A stretch of 64,000 bases of DNA, taken from Micromonospora sp. CCTCC AA 2012012. GTDB taxonomy: Bacteria > Actinomycetota > Actinomycetes > Mycobacteriales > Micromonosporaceae. The notes under the pieces were generated by a model. The model saw nothing but the letters and a program-made list of their open reading frames with translations. It was not told the DNA's origin and did no database searches. The number at the start of each line of letters is the position of its first letter. Within the stretch, counting starts at the first letter, position 1. Of the stretch, positions 36,166-44,060 are shown piece after piece. Location: the NCBI RefSeq assembly GCF_040499845.1, contig NZ_CP159342.1, positions 5,580,001 through 5,644,000 of the forward strand, read 5' to 3'. Both the position numbers and the translations under genes were made by a program.

Positions 36166-36222
36166 CCCGGGCCGCGACGCGAGCCCCGGTTGGGGTGTTC
36201 CGGCGCGGGTACGGTGGGGTGC

Positions 36223-37290
36223 ATGGCGCAGTTCGTGGACTGGGATCTGGCCGCCGCGACCGCGGGGGCACTGAGCAAGTCGGGCCCCCGGGTGTCGTAC
36301 GCGGAGGCCACCGACGTGGTCGGCGAGCTGCGGCGGCTCACCGAGGAGGCGGCCGGGCACGTCGCCGACTACACCGGCCTGCGTTCGCAGGTGGCCCACC
36401 CGCCGGTACGGGTGGTGGACCGTCGCGACTGGGCGGCCGCCAACATCGCCGGGCTGCGTGAGGTGATCACCCCCCTGGTGGACCGGCTCTCCGGCGACAA
36501 GAAGCCGGGGCCGCTGACCGAGGCGATCGGCTCCCGCCTCACCGGCGTGCAGGCCGGCACCGTGCTGGCGTACCTCTCCGGCCGGGTCCTCGGCCAGTAC
36601 GAGGTCTTCGCCGGCGACCCGGGTCAGCTGCTGCTGGTCGCGCCGAACATCGTCGAGGTGGAGCGCAAGCTGGGGGCCGACCCGCGCGACTTCCGGCTCT
36701 GGGTCTGCCTGCACGAGGTGACCCACCGGACGCAGTTCACCGCGGTGCCGTGGATGCGGGCGTACTTCCTCAGCGAGGTGCAGGCGTTCGTCGACGCCTC
36801 GCAGGGCAGCGAGCACCTGCTGGAGCGGCTGCGGCGCGGCGTGGCGACGCTCTCCGACGCGGTCAAGGACCCGGAGAGCCGGGCGAGCGTCCTCGACATC
36901 GTGCAGACCCCCGCCCAGCGGGCCGTCCTCGACCGGCTCACCGCCCTGATGACGCTGCTGGAAGGGCACGCCGAGTTCGTGATGGACGGCGTCGGCCCGC
37001 AGGTGATCCCCAGCGTGGAGTCGATCCGCGCCGCCTTCAACCGGCGTCGGGAGTCCGGCAACCCGCTGGAGAAGGCGATCCGCCGGCTGCTGGGCGTCGA
37101 GGTCAAGATGCGCCAGTACGCGGAGGGCCGCAAGTTCGTGCACGGGGTGGTCGACCGGGTCGGCATGGCCGGCTTCAACCGGATCTTCGGTTCGCCGCTG
37201 ACCCTGCCCCGGCTGGAGGAGCTGGGCGACCCGGACGCCTGGGTGGCCCGGGTGCACGGGCCGGCCGGCGCGACCCCGGCCGCCGGCTGA
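36223..37290 (+). CDS. DUF2342 zinc-dependent metalloprotease-like protein
   Basis: 355 residues starting MAQFVDWDLAAATAG. The zinc motif is HEVTHRTQF (HExxH). The C-terminal part has LEGHAEFVMDGVG, which may supply the third ligand. This family is annotated as a coenzyme-F420-biosynthesis-associated protein or hydrolase, and I recall it as almost always lying between dacB and tilS in actinomycetes, as here. True substrate unknown. Confidence 0.88.
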   Translation: MAQFVDWDLAAATAGALSKSGPRVSYAEATDVVGELRRLTEEAAGHVADYTGLRSQVAHPPVRVVDRRDWAAANIAGLREVITPLVDRLSGDKKPGPLTEAIGSRLTGVQAGTVLAYLSGRVLGQYEVFAGDPGQLLLVAPNIVEVERKLGADPRDFRLWVCLHEVTHRTQFTAVPWMRAYFLSEVQAFVDASQGSEHLLERLRRGVATLSDAVKDPESRASVLDIVQTPAQRAVLDRLTALMTLLEGHAEFVMDGVGPQVIPSVESIRAAFNRRRESGNPLEKAIRRLLGVEVKMRQYAEGRKFVHGVVDRVGMAGFNRIFGSPLTLPRLEELGDPDAWVARVHGPAGATPAAG

Positions 37291-37298
37291 CGCGTCCC

Positions 37299-38291
37299 GT
37301 GGCCGCGCTCGCCCCGCCGGTCGCCACCGTCCGGACGGCGGTCCGCCGGGCGCTGGCCGGGCTGACCGGGGACGGACCGGTGTTGGTGGCCTGCTCGGGT
37401 GGGGCCGACTCGCTCGCCCTGGCCGCCGCCACCGCCTTCGTCGCACCGCGATCGGGTCGGCGGGCCGGCCTGGTCACGGTGGACCACGGGCTGCAACCCG
37501 GCTCGGCCGAGCGGGCCGGGACGGTTGCCGGCTGGGCCTGCGAGCAGGGCCTCGACCCGGTCGACTCGATCGCGGTGACCGTCGACGGTCGCCCCGGCGG
37601 CCCCGAGGCGGCGGCCCGTGAGGCGCGCTACCAGGCGCTCGTCGACACCGCCCGGCGGCACGGGGCGGCGGCCGTGCTGCTCGGCCACACCCGCGACGAC
37701 CAGGCCGAGACGGTGCTGCTCGCGCTGGCCCGGGGCGCCGGCCCGCGCGGGCTGGCGGGAATGCCCGTCCGCCGGGAGTTGGCCGGGGTGCCGCTGCTGC
37801 GACCGCTGCTCGACGTGAGCCGGGAGGACACCCGCAAGGCCTGCGCCGCGCTGGGCCTCACCCCGTGGGAGGACCCGCACAACGCCGACCCGGCGTACGC
37901 CCGGGCCCGGGTCCGCGCCGACGTGCTGCCGGCGCTGGTGGCGGCGCTCGGCCCCGGGGTGCTGGAGAACCTGGCCCGGACCGCCCAGCTGCTGGCCGCG
38001 GACACCGCCGCCCTGGACGACCTCGCCGCAACCGCCCTGGCCGACACCCGCTCGCCCGACGGCGGACTCCGCGTCGACGGGCTGACCGCGCTGCCGGCGG
38101 CGGTACGCACCCGGGTGCTGCACGCCTGGGCCCGGGAACTGGGCGCGTCGCCGGCAGCCCTGTCGCACCGGCACGTGGTCGCCCTGGACGCGCTGGTGAC
38201 GCACTGGCACGGTCAGGGCCCGGTCCACCTGCCCGGCGGCCTGCGTGTGGCGCGCCGGGCGACCCGGCTCACCGTGGTCGACCCGGTCTGA
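37299..38291 (+). CDS. tilS: tRNA(Ile)-lysidine synthase
   Basis: 330 residues from GTG 37299, 8 bp after the DUF2342 stop. PP-loop ATPase motif VLVACSGGADSLALAA, then LVTVDHGLQPGSAE and GHTRDDQAETVLL, all typical of TilS. It modifies C34 of tRNA-Ile(CAU) to lysidine, essential for AUA decoding. The C-terminal domain is short, as usual in actinomycetes. Confirms the conserved dacB-DUF2342-tilS-hpt-ftsH order, although here five extra genes separate tilS from hpt. Confidence 0.93.
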   Translation: MAALAPPVATVRTAVRRALAGLTGDGPVLVACSGGADSLALAAATAFVAPRSGRRAGLVTVDHGLQPGSAERAGTVAGWACEQGLDPVDSIAVTVDGRPGGPEAAAREARYQALVDTARRHGAAAVLLGHTRDDQAETVLLALARGAGPRGLAGMPVRRELAGVPLLRPLLDVSREDTRKACAALGLTPWEDPHNADPAYARARVRADVLPALVAALGPGVLENLARTAQLLAADTAALDDLAATALADTRSPDGGLRVDGLTALPAAVRTRVLHAWARELGASPAALSHRHVVALDALVTHWHGQGPVHLPGGLRVARRATRLTVVDPV

Positions 38292-38313
38292 GGCGCGTAC
38301 GGCCTCTTCGACC

Positions 38314-38796
38314 TCACGGGACGGGGTGCCCCTCCGCCGCCGGCGGCGGCCCGTCGGGCGGGTTGCCGAGCGCCGTCGCGCAGGCGGTGAGGTCGTCGCG
38401 GAGGCGTCGTCGGGCGTCGTCGGGCAGCGGGCCGGTCATCTGTCGCTCGATGCCGGCGACGATCCCGCTGGCCCGGGCCAGCAGGTCACGTCCGGTGTCG
38501 GTCAGCTCGGTGGGCAGGGCCCGTCCCCGGGCTGCGGTGGTGGCCCGGGCGAGGAGGCCGCGTTCCTCCATACCGAGCAGCAGGGCGTGCATCGACTGCC
38601 GGGTGACGAACGCGCCGCGGGCGAGTTCGGCCGCGGAGAGGCCGGGTCGTTGGCCGAGCAGTTCCAGGCAGGCGTACTGCGGGACCGAGAGTCCCAACGG
38701 TCGCAGGCCGGTGTCCATCGCCGCGCGCAACGCCGTCGCCGCCTGCTTCAACGCGTATCCGATCGACCGGTCCAGGTCACCCACGCCTTGTTCCAT
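38314..38796 (-). CDS. MarR family transcriptional regulator
   Basis: 160 residues from ATG 38796. The winged helix has GLSAAELARGAFVTRQSMHA as recognition region and LLGMEERGLLARATT leading into the wing. A shorter acidic start MEQGVGDLDRSIGYALKQAA fits MarR N-terminal dimer helices. Two near-identical palindromes sit on and just upstream of its own start codon, pointing to autorepression and control of the divergent VOC gene. Confidence 0.88.
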   Translation of the reverse strand: MEQGVGDLDRSIGYALKQAATALRAAMDTGLRPLGLSVPQYACLELLGQRPGLSAAELARGAFVTRQSMHALLLGMEERGLLARATTAARGRALPTELTDTGRDLLARASGIVAGIERQMTGPLPDDARRRLRDDLTACATALGNPPDGPPPAAEGHPVP

Positions 38797-38838
38797 GTCA
38801 GCATCCTGACATAGAGTGGGCATGTCAGGAATCTGACA
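38796..38838. promoter_or_regulatory. Twin MarR operators
   Basis: TGTCAGCATCCTGACA (38796-38811) and TGTCAGGAATCTGACA (38823-38838) are two 16-bp palindromes with identical 6-bp arms TGTCAG/CTGACA, centres 27 bp apart. The first overlaps the MarR start codon; both lie in the 60-bp gap to the divergent VOC gene. A textbook MarR-type operator pair by layout. Confidence 0.8.
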
Positions 38839-38856
38839 TAGCCGAGAGGGAAGATC

Positions 38857-39228
38857 ATGACAGTCACCGGTCCCGACTTCATCGCTCTGCAGGTGCGCGA
38901 CCTCGCCGCCGCCGCCGAGTTCTACGAGAACCGGCTCGGGCTGCGCCGCGCCCCGTCCGGCCCGCCGCACGCGGTGGTCTTCGCCACCAGCCCGGTGCCG
39001 TTCGCCGTCCGGGAGCCACTGCCCGGCTTCGACCTCGACGCGGTGGGGCCGCAGCCCGGTGCGGGGGTGGCCCTGTGGCTGCGCGCCGACGACGCCCAGG
39101 CCGTGCACGACGACCTCGCCGCCGCTGGCGTGCCGATCGTCGCCGCCCCGGTCGACGGCCCGTTCGGCCGCACCTTCACCTTCCGGGACCTCGACGGCTA
39201 TGCCGTCACCATCCACGACCAGGCCTGA
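38857..39228 (+). CDS. VOC superfamily protein (glyoxalase/bleomycin-resistance-like)
   Basis: 123 residues, a single chain with paired beta-alpha-beta-beta-beta modules. FIALQVRDLAAAAEFYENRLGLRR is the opening module (shown in pieces as QVRDLAAAAEFYENRLG), and FTFRDLDGYAVTIHDQ the closing one with a Glu/His-type metal or ligand site. Under control of the divergent MarR via the twin operators, so it is probably a small-molecule resistance or detoxification protein. Ligand unknown. Confidence 0.83.
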   Translation: MTVTGPDFIALQVRDLAAAAEFYENRLGLRRAPSGPPHAVVFATSPVPFAVREPLPGFDLDAVGPQPGAGVALWLRADDAQAVHDDLAAAGVPIVAAPVDGPFGRTFTFRDLDGYAVTIHDQA

Positions 39229-39240
39229 TACGAAGCAGCC

Positions 39241-40107
39241 ATGAGAGAACACCGCACCGTCCGGAAGGTGGTTGGCCCGTGGTCGCTGGCCACCTCCCGC
39301 GCCTTCTGGGAGGGCTTCGCGCCTGCGGCCCTGCCCGGCCAGGACACGCCGGACATGCTGCGGACCGTGTTCCTGGTCGACCGCGACTGGTCCCGTGCGG
39401 TCGCCACCGTCGAGCAGCGTGCCGCCACCGCCCGGATCACCGTGGCCGGCATCGGCGACCTGGACGCCGCGGCCGCCCAGGTCGCCCGCTTCCTCTCGCT
39501 CGACGTGGACGCCACCGGATGGCCGGCGGTCGGCGACCGGGACCCGGTCATTGGCACGGCCCAACGGCAGATGCCCGGGCTGAGACCCTGCGGCTTCCAC
39601 TCGCCGTACGAAGCCGCCTGCTGGGCGGTGCTGTCGCAACGGGTGCGCATCACCCAGGCCGCCCGGCTCCGCGCCGACCTGATCCGGGAGCACGGTCAGG
39701 ACGGCGCCTTCCCCGCCCCCGCCCGACTCCGGGATCTCGACCTCGGTCTGCCCGGCCGGAAGCCCGAATACCTGCACGCGATCGCCGAGGCCGCGCTCGA
39801 CGGGCTTCTCGATGGCAGCCGACTGCGCGGCCTCGAACCCGACGCCGCAATCGACCAGGTGCGGCAGGTGAAAGGGCTGGGCCCGTTCGCCGCCGAACTC
39901 GTCGTGCTGCGCGGTGCCAACCACCCGGACGGCCTGCCCCGCCACGAGGCGCGGCTGGAGGCCGAGATCGCCGAGTGCTACGGCTCGGGCAGCGCCCTCC
40001 CGGACGTGGCACAGGCCTGGCGGCCCTACCGCACCTGGGCCGCCGTCCACCTGCGAGTCCTGCGCGAGCGGCGCCTCGGCGGGCCCGGGAGCCGCGGGAC
40101 GCGGTAG
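39241..40107 (+). CDS. AlkA-like DNA-3-methyladenine glycosylase 2 family protein
   Basis: 288 residues, 12 bp after the VOC gene. The HhH-GPD fold is recognisable from QVKGLGPFAAELVVLRGA (helix-hairpin-helix) and the preceding GFHSPYEAACWAVLSQRV. In AlkA the catalytic Asp follows in a sequence like FPAxDLxL; here the equivalent reads GLPRHEARL, so Asp is absent and a His-Glu is present. I recall related actinomycete proteins with the same replacement, so it may be a subfamily trait. Base-excision repair of alkylated DNA is expected but activity is uncertain. Confidence 0.75.
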   Translation: MREHRTVRKVVGPWSLATSRAFWEGFAPAALPGQDTPDMLRTVFLVDRDWSRAVATVEQRAATARITVAGIGDLDAAAAQVARFLSLDVDATGWPAVGDRDPVIGTAQRQMPGLRPCGFHSPYEAACWAVLSQRVRITQAARLRADLIREHGQDGAFPAPARLRDLDLGLPGRKPEYLHAIAEAALDGLLDGSRLRGLEPDAAIDQVRQVKGLGPFAAELVVLRGANHPDGLPRHEARLEAEIAECYGSGSALPDVAQAWRPYRTWAAVHLRVLRERRLGGPGSRGTR

Positions 40108-40116
40108 ACATGGCTC

Positions 40117-41748
40117 ATGGCGTACCCCCGGCAGCCGCTCTTCGCCCCCAACGGTGCCGTCGCGACCAGCCAGCCGCTCGCGGCGGCCGCGGGCCTGGCC
40201 GTGCTGCGGCGCGGCGGCAACGCCGTCGACGCCGCGCTGGCCACCGCGATCACTCTGACCGTGGTGCAGCCGCCCTCGAACGACATCGGCGGCGACCTGT
40301 TCGCGATCGTCTGGGACGGCGAGCGGCTACACGGGCTGAACGCCTCCGGGCGGTCCCCGGCCGGGCTGACCAGGGAGATCGTGCTGGCCGCGACGGACCG
40401 GCGGGGCGCGGAGCCGGTCGACGCGCTGGGTGGTGCGCAGGCGACCGGGCCGGCGATGCCGGCCCGGGGCTGGCTGCCGGTGACCGTGCCGGGCGCCCCG
40501 GCCGGCTGGCGGGACCTGCACGACCGGTTCGGCTCGCTGCCCTTCGCCGAGCTCTTCGCGGACGCGATCGGCTACGCCGAGCACGGCTACCCGGTGGCCG
40601 CCGGCACCGCCGCGACCTGGGCCCGGGCGGTCGCCGCCCATGCCGGACCGGTCGGCGAGGAGTACGCCGAGTTCGACCGGGTGTTCACCGTGGACGGCCG
40701 GGCGCCCCGGCCCGGGCAGTGGTGGCGCAACCCGGACGCGGCGGAGACGCTGCGGCGGATCGCGGCGACCGGGGCGGCGGACTTCTACCGGGGTCGGATC
40801 GCGGCGGCGCTCGACGCGCACGCGGCCCGGACCGGCGGCCTGCTCACCGGCGACGACCTGGCCCGGCACCGCTCCACCTGGGTCGATCCGGTCAGCGTCC
40901 GCTACCGCGGGCACGAGGTGTGGGAGCTGCCGCCGAACGGGCAGGGCGTCGCGGCGCTGCTGGCGTTGGGGGTGCTGGACGGGGTGGACCTGGCCGCGCT
41001 GTCGCCGGAGGAGCGGCTGCACTGGCAGCTCGAGGCGGTGAAGCTCGGCTTCGCCGACGCGCACGCCCACGTCGCCGACCCCGAGCGGGCGCGGGTGCCG
41101 GCCCCGCCGGCCCTGCTCGACCCCGGCTATCTCGCCGCGCGCCGGGCCCGGGTGACCGACCGGGCCGGTGACCCGGTGGCCGGCGATCCGGAGCGGGGCG
41201 GCACCGTCTATCTCTGCACGGCCGACGCCGACGGCATGATGGTCAGCCTGATCCAGTCCACCTATCTGGCCTTCGGCTCGCGCGTGGTGCTCCCCGGCAA
41301 CGGCTTCGCCCTGCAGAACCGGGGCACCGGCTTCCGGTTGGACCCGGCGCACCCGAACGTGGTGGCACCGGCCAAGCGGCCGTTCCACACCATCATCCCG
41401 GGCTTCCTCACCCGCGACGGCGCGCCGGTCGGCCCGTTCGGGGTGATGGGCGGCCACATGCAGCCGCAGGGACACGTGCAGCTGGTCTCCGCGACCGTGG
41501 ACGCCGGCCTCGACCCGCAGGCGGCACTGGACACCCCGCGCTGGTACTGGCACGCCGGTCGCACCGTGCTGGTCGAGCCCACGCTCGACCAGCGCGTGGT
41601 CGCCGCCCTGCTCGGTCGCGGCCACGAGGTCACCGTCGCCGGGGAGCCGGCGGTCTTCGGGTACGGCCAGGCGATCTGGCGCCACCCGTCGGGCGGGTAC
41701 GTGGCCGGCTCGGAGTCCCGGGTCGACGGCGCGATGCTGGGCTGGTGA
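40117..41748 (+). CDS. Gamma-glutamyltransferase family protein
   Basis: 543 residues. GGT large-subunit signatures include VATSQPLAAAAGLAVLRRGG, NAVDAALATAI and SNDIGGDLFAIVW. The autoprocessing nucleophile is probably Thr363 in ERGGTVYLCTADADG, but the second Thr and His of the classical TTH motif are Val and Tyr, as in YwrD-type members. The small subunit has GPFGVMGGHMQPQGH. No signal peptide is evident, so this may be a cytosolic acylase or GGT rather than a secreted glutathione transpeptidase. Stop abuts the convergent regulator gene with no gap. Confidence 0.88.
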   Translation: MAYPRQPLFAPNGAVATSQPLAAAAGLAVLRRGGNAVDAALATAITLTVVQPPSNDIGGDLFAIVWDGERLHGLNASGRSPAGLTREIVLAATDRRGAEPVDALGGAQATGPAMPARGWLPVTVPGAPAGWRDLHDRFGSLPFAELFADAIGYAEHGYPVAAGTAATWARAVAAHAGPVGEEYAEFDRVFTVDGRAPRPGQWWRNPDAAETLRRIAATGAADFYRGRIAAALDAHAARTGGLLTGDDLARHRSTWVDPVSVRYRGHEVWELPPNGQGVAALLALGVLDGVDLAALSPEERLHWQLEAVKLGFADAHAHVADPERARVPAPPALLDPGYLAARRARVTDRAGDPVAGDPERGGTVYLCTADADGMMVSLIQSTYLAFGSRVVLPGNGFALQNRGTGFRLDPAHPNVVAPAKRPFHTIIPGFLTRDGAPVGPFGVMGGHMQPQGHVQLVSATVDAGLDPQAALDTPRWYWHAGRTVLVEPTLDQRVVAALLGRGHEVTVAGEPAVFGYGQAIWRHPSGGYVAGSESRVDGAMLGW

Positions 41749-42708
41749 TCAGGCCTCGACCCGTTCCCGGAACGTGGTCCGGTAGGCGTGCGGGGTGGTG
41801 CCGACCCGGCGGGTGAAGTGGTGCCGCAGCGCCGCCGCGTCCCCGAAGCCGGCCTGGTCGGCGACGGTCTCCACGCTGAGCCGGGTCTCCTCCAGCAGGC
41901 GGCGGGCCAGCAGCACCCGCTGGTTGGTCAGCCAGTCGTGCGGGGTGGTGCCGGTCTCGGCGCGGAACCGGCGGGCGAAGGTCCTGGGCGCCATGCCCGC
42001 CCGGGCGGCCAGCTCGTCCACGGTCACCGTGCGGGCGAGGTGGCCCATCAGCCACTCCAGCACCGGTTCCAGGGTGGGCGCCTCGGGGGCGCGGGCGATC
42101 GGCGCCTCGACGTACTGGGACTGGCCGCCGTCCCGGTGCGGCGGGACGACCATCCGGCGGGCCAGCCGGGTGGCCGTGGCGGAGCCGTGCTCCTGGCGCA
42201 CTAGGTGCAGGCAGGCGTCGATCCCGGCGGCGGTGCCCGCGCTGGTCAGCAGCCGGCCGTCCTGGACATAGAGGGAGTTGCACCGGACCCGGGCCTTCGG
42301 GTGGCGCTGCTGGAGCTCGTCGACGTGGCGCCAGTGGGTGGTGCAGTCGCGCCCGTCGAGCAGCCCCGCCTCGCCGAGCACGAACGCGCCGGAGCAGACG
42401 CTGAGCAGCCACGCGCCCCGGTCGGCGGCGCGGCGCAACGCGTCGAGCACCGCCGCGGGCACGGTCGCCCCGTCCGCGTGGGCCGGTACGGCGACCAGGT
42501 CGGCGTCCTCGACCGGGGTCAGGTCGGCGTGCGGGGTGAGCAGGAACCCGGAGCGGCTGCGGACGGGTCCTCCGTCGACGGTGCAGACGTCGAAGCGGTA
42601 GCCGGGGAAGCCGTCGGCGGTCCGGTCGGTGCCGAAGACCTCGGCCAGGACGCCGAGCTCGAAGGCGGCGACCTGATCGAGTGCCACGACGGCCACGGAT
42701 CGGAGCAT
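41749..42708 (-). CDS. GlxA-like regulator (DJ-1/PfpI domain + AraC HTH)
   Basis: 319 residues starting MLRSVAVVALDQVAAFELGV. Residues 1-170 are a DJ-1/PfpI domain with the elbow LLSVCSGAFVLGEAGL. The C-terminal ~100 residues hold two AraC helix-turn-helix units (VDELAARAGMAPRTFARRF and VETVADQAGFGDAAALRHHF). Such proteins are generally activators of amine or nitrogen-compound catabolism. The target is not clear; neighbours are a convergent GGT and a divergent small membrane protein. Confidence 0.88.
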   Translation of the reverse strand: MLRSVAVVALDQVAAFELGVLAEVFGTDRTADGFPGYRFDVCTVDGGPVRSRSGFLLTPHADLTPVEDADLVAVPAHADGATVPAAVLDALRRAADRGAWLLSVCSGAFVLGEAGLLDGRDCTTHWRHVDELQQRHPKARVRCNSLYVQDGRLLTSAGTAAGIDACLHLVRQEHGSATATRLARRMVVPPHRDGGQSQYVEAPIARAPEAPTLEPVLEWLMGHLARTVTVDELAARAGMAPRTFARRFRAETGTTPHDWLTNQRVLLARRLLEETRLSVETVADQAGFGDAAALRHHFTRRVGTTPHAYRTTFRERVEA

Positions 42709-42859
42709 GTGACGAGGGTAACCCGACGACTGGCAGGAAATCGATGGGCGCTGGCATTTCTGCCACTGTCCGGCCGGTCCGGACGATTGCAGACTGGGTG
42801 CAGTCCGGTGCGCACCGGCGGCGAAACCACCACCAAACCACGCGAAAGCGAGCGCCGCC

Positions 42860-42997
42860 ATGGAGTTCCTGCTGCTCTTCCTCTTTCTGCTCGCACTGGC
42901 CGCCGCCGCGGCCGCCGGACTCGGCGCCGACACCCGCGACTCGGCCGACTGGAAGCCCACGGCCGACGGTCGACGCTGGCGCTCCGGCACCTGCTGA
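42860..42997 (+). CDS. Small membrane protein, 45 residues
   Basis: ATG 42860 to TGA 42997. The sequence starts MEFLLLFLFLLALAAAAAAG (one hydrophobic helix) and continues with a polar, Trp-containing tail with TRDSADWKPTADGRRW. The codon use (GC3-rich) and the composition fit a real gene. It lies in the gap between the GlxA-like regulator (divergent) and hpt, 100 bp before hpt. The upstream AGCGAGCG is only a weak ribosome site. Function unknown. Confidence 0.6.
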   Translation: MEFLLLFLFLLALAAAAAAGLGADTRDSADWKPTADGRRWRSGTC

Positions 42998-43096
42998 GGT
43001 GATTTGCCCCTTACGAGCCGAAAATCTCCGGCGGGACCGCGCCAAAAGGGGCGGCCCCGCCGACGAAGGCCATCCGGCGTACGGCAGGCTAGGAGC

Positions 43097-43672
43097 ATGG
43101 CTGACGGCTCCTGGTACGACGCCGACATCGACCACGTGATCATCTCCGAGGCGCAGATCCGCGAGAAGACAGCGGAGCTGGCCAAGCAGGTCTCGGCGGA
43201 CTACGCCCACGTGCAGGACGGACTGCTGCTCGTCTGCGTGCTCAAGGGTGCGGTCATGTTCATGGCCGACTTCGCCCGGGCGCTGGGCCGGCAGGGTCCC
43301 CCGGCCGAGCTGGACTTCATGGCCATCTCCTCGTACGGCCAGGGCACCACCTCCTCCGGGGTGGTCCGGATCCTCAAGGACCTGGACCGGGACATCGCCG
43401 GCCGGCACGTGGTGGTCGTCGAGGACATCGTGGATTCCGGCCTGACCCTCTCCTGGCTGCTGCGCTACCTGGAGTCCCGCTCGGCGGCGAGCGTCGAGGT
43501 GGTGGCCCTGTTCCGCAAGCCCGACGCGGTCAAGGTGCCGGTCCCGGTGAAGTACGTCGGCTTCGACATCCCCACCGAGTTCGTGGTCGGCTACGGCCTC
43601 GACTTCGGTGAGCGCTACCGGGAGCTGCCGTACGTCGGCGTGCTCAAGCCCGAGGTCTACGCCCGCGCCTGA
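43097..43672 (+). CDS. hpt: Hypoxanthine-guanine phosphoribosyltransferase
   Basis: 191 residues starting [17 protein letters not shown]. The PRPP-binding loop [14 protein letters not shown] is complete, with the conserved [16 protein letters not shown] and [17 protein letters not shown]. It salvages hypoxanthine and guanine to IMP and GMP. ATG 43097 has AGGAG only one base away, so initiation may be inefficient, though no better start is seen. In actinomycetes it sits between tilS and ftsH, as here in broad outline. Confidence 0.94.
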   Translation: MADGSWYDADIDHVIISEAQIREKTAELAKQVSADYAHVQDGLLLVCVLKGAVMFMADFARALGRQGPPAELDFMAISSYGQGTTSSGVVRILKDLDRDIAGRHVVVVEDIVDSGLTLSWLLRYLESRSAASVEVVALFRKPDAVKVPVPVKYVGFDIPTEFVVGYGLDFGERYRELPYVGVLKPEVYARA

Positions 43673-44060
43673 CCCCCGCCGAGCTGCCCGTATCGGTACT
43701 CGTCAAGCGGACGTTCAGCGGACTCTCAGCTGTTCGGACTACGGTAGGGGTCGGTGGCGTGGAGGCACCCTCCACGCCCGACCCTCGCACCGCCGGACCG
43801 TGCGGTCGGGTGGCCGGGCGCCGGAGCTCCCGCCACGCCGGCTGAAACCCCGGTTCGCCGTACGCGTAACAGCTGGGCTCACAAGCTCACATCTGGCCCG
43901 CACGGTGTACCGTCGAATGACCGCGGCGCGGCAGTTCGCGCGCTTCGGGGTCGAGGCCGGCCCGCACGGCGGCTCCGGCCGCCGCCCGAGGCGGCGACAC
44001 CATTCAGACGGTCAGGACGTCGATCAGGAGGATGCGGGCGCCTCGGTGCCCGACAACAGT
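43673..44060 (+). promoter_or_regulatory. 388-bp intergenic region with hairpin upstream of ftsH
   Basis: No credible ORF. Contains a near-perfect hairpin at 43756-43778 (GGCGTGGAG-GCACC-CTCCACGCC) that could terminate hpt or fold in a long ftsH leader, and an AGGAGG at 44025-44030 which is 15 nt from GTG 44046 and 30 nt from the preferred ATG. The promoter of ftsH is presumably inside. No riboswitch was recognised. Confidence 0.5.
43756..43778. terminator. Hairpin downstream of hpt
   Basis: 9-bp perfect stem GGCGTGGAG / CTCCACGCC with loop GCACC, 84 bp after the hpt stop and about 290 bp before ftsH. Probable hpt terminator, or a leader structure. Confidence 0.5.
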
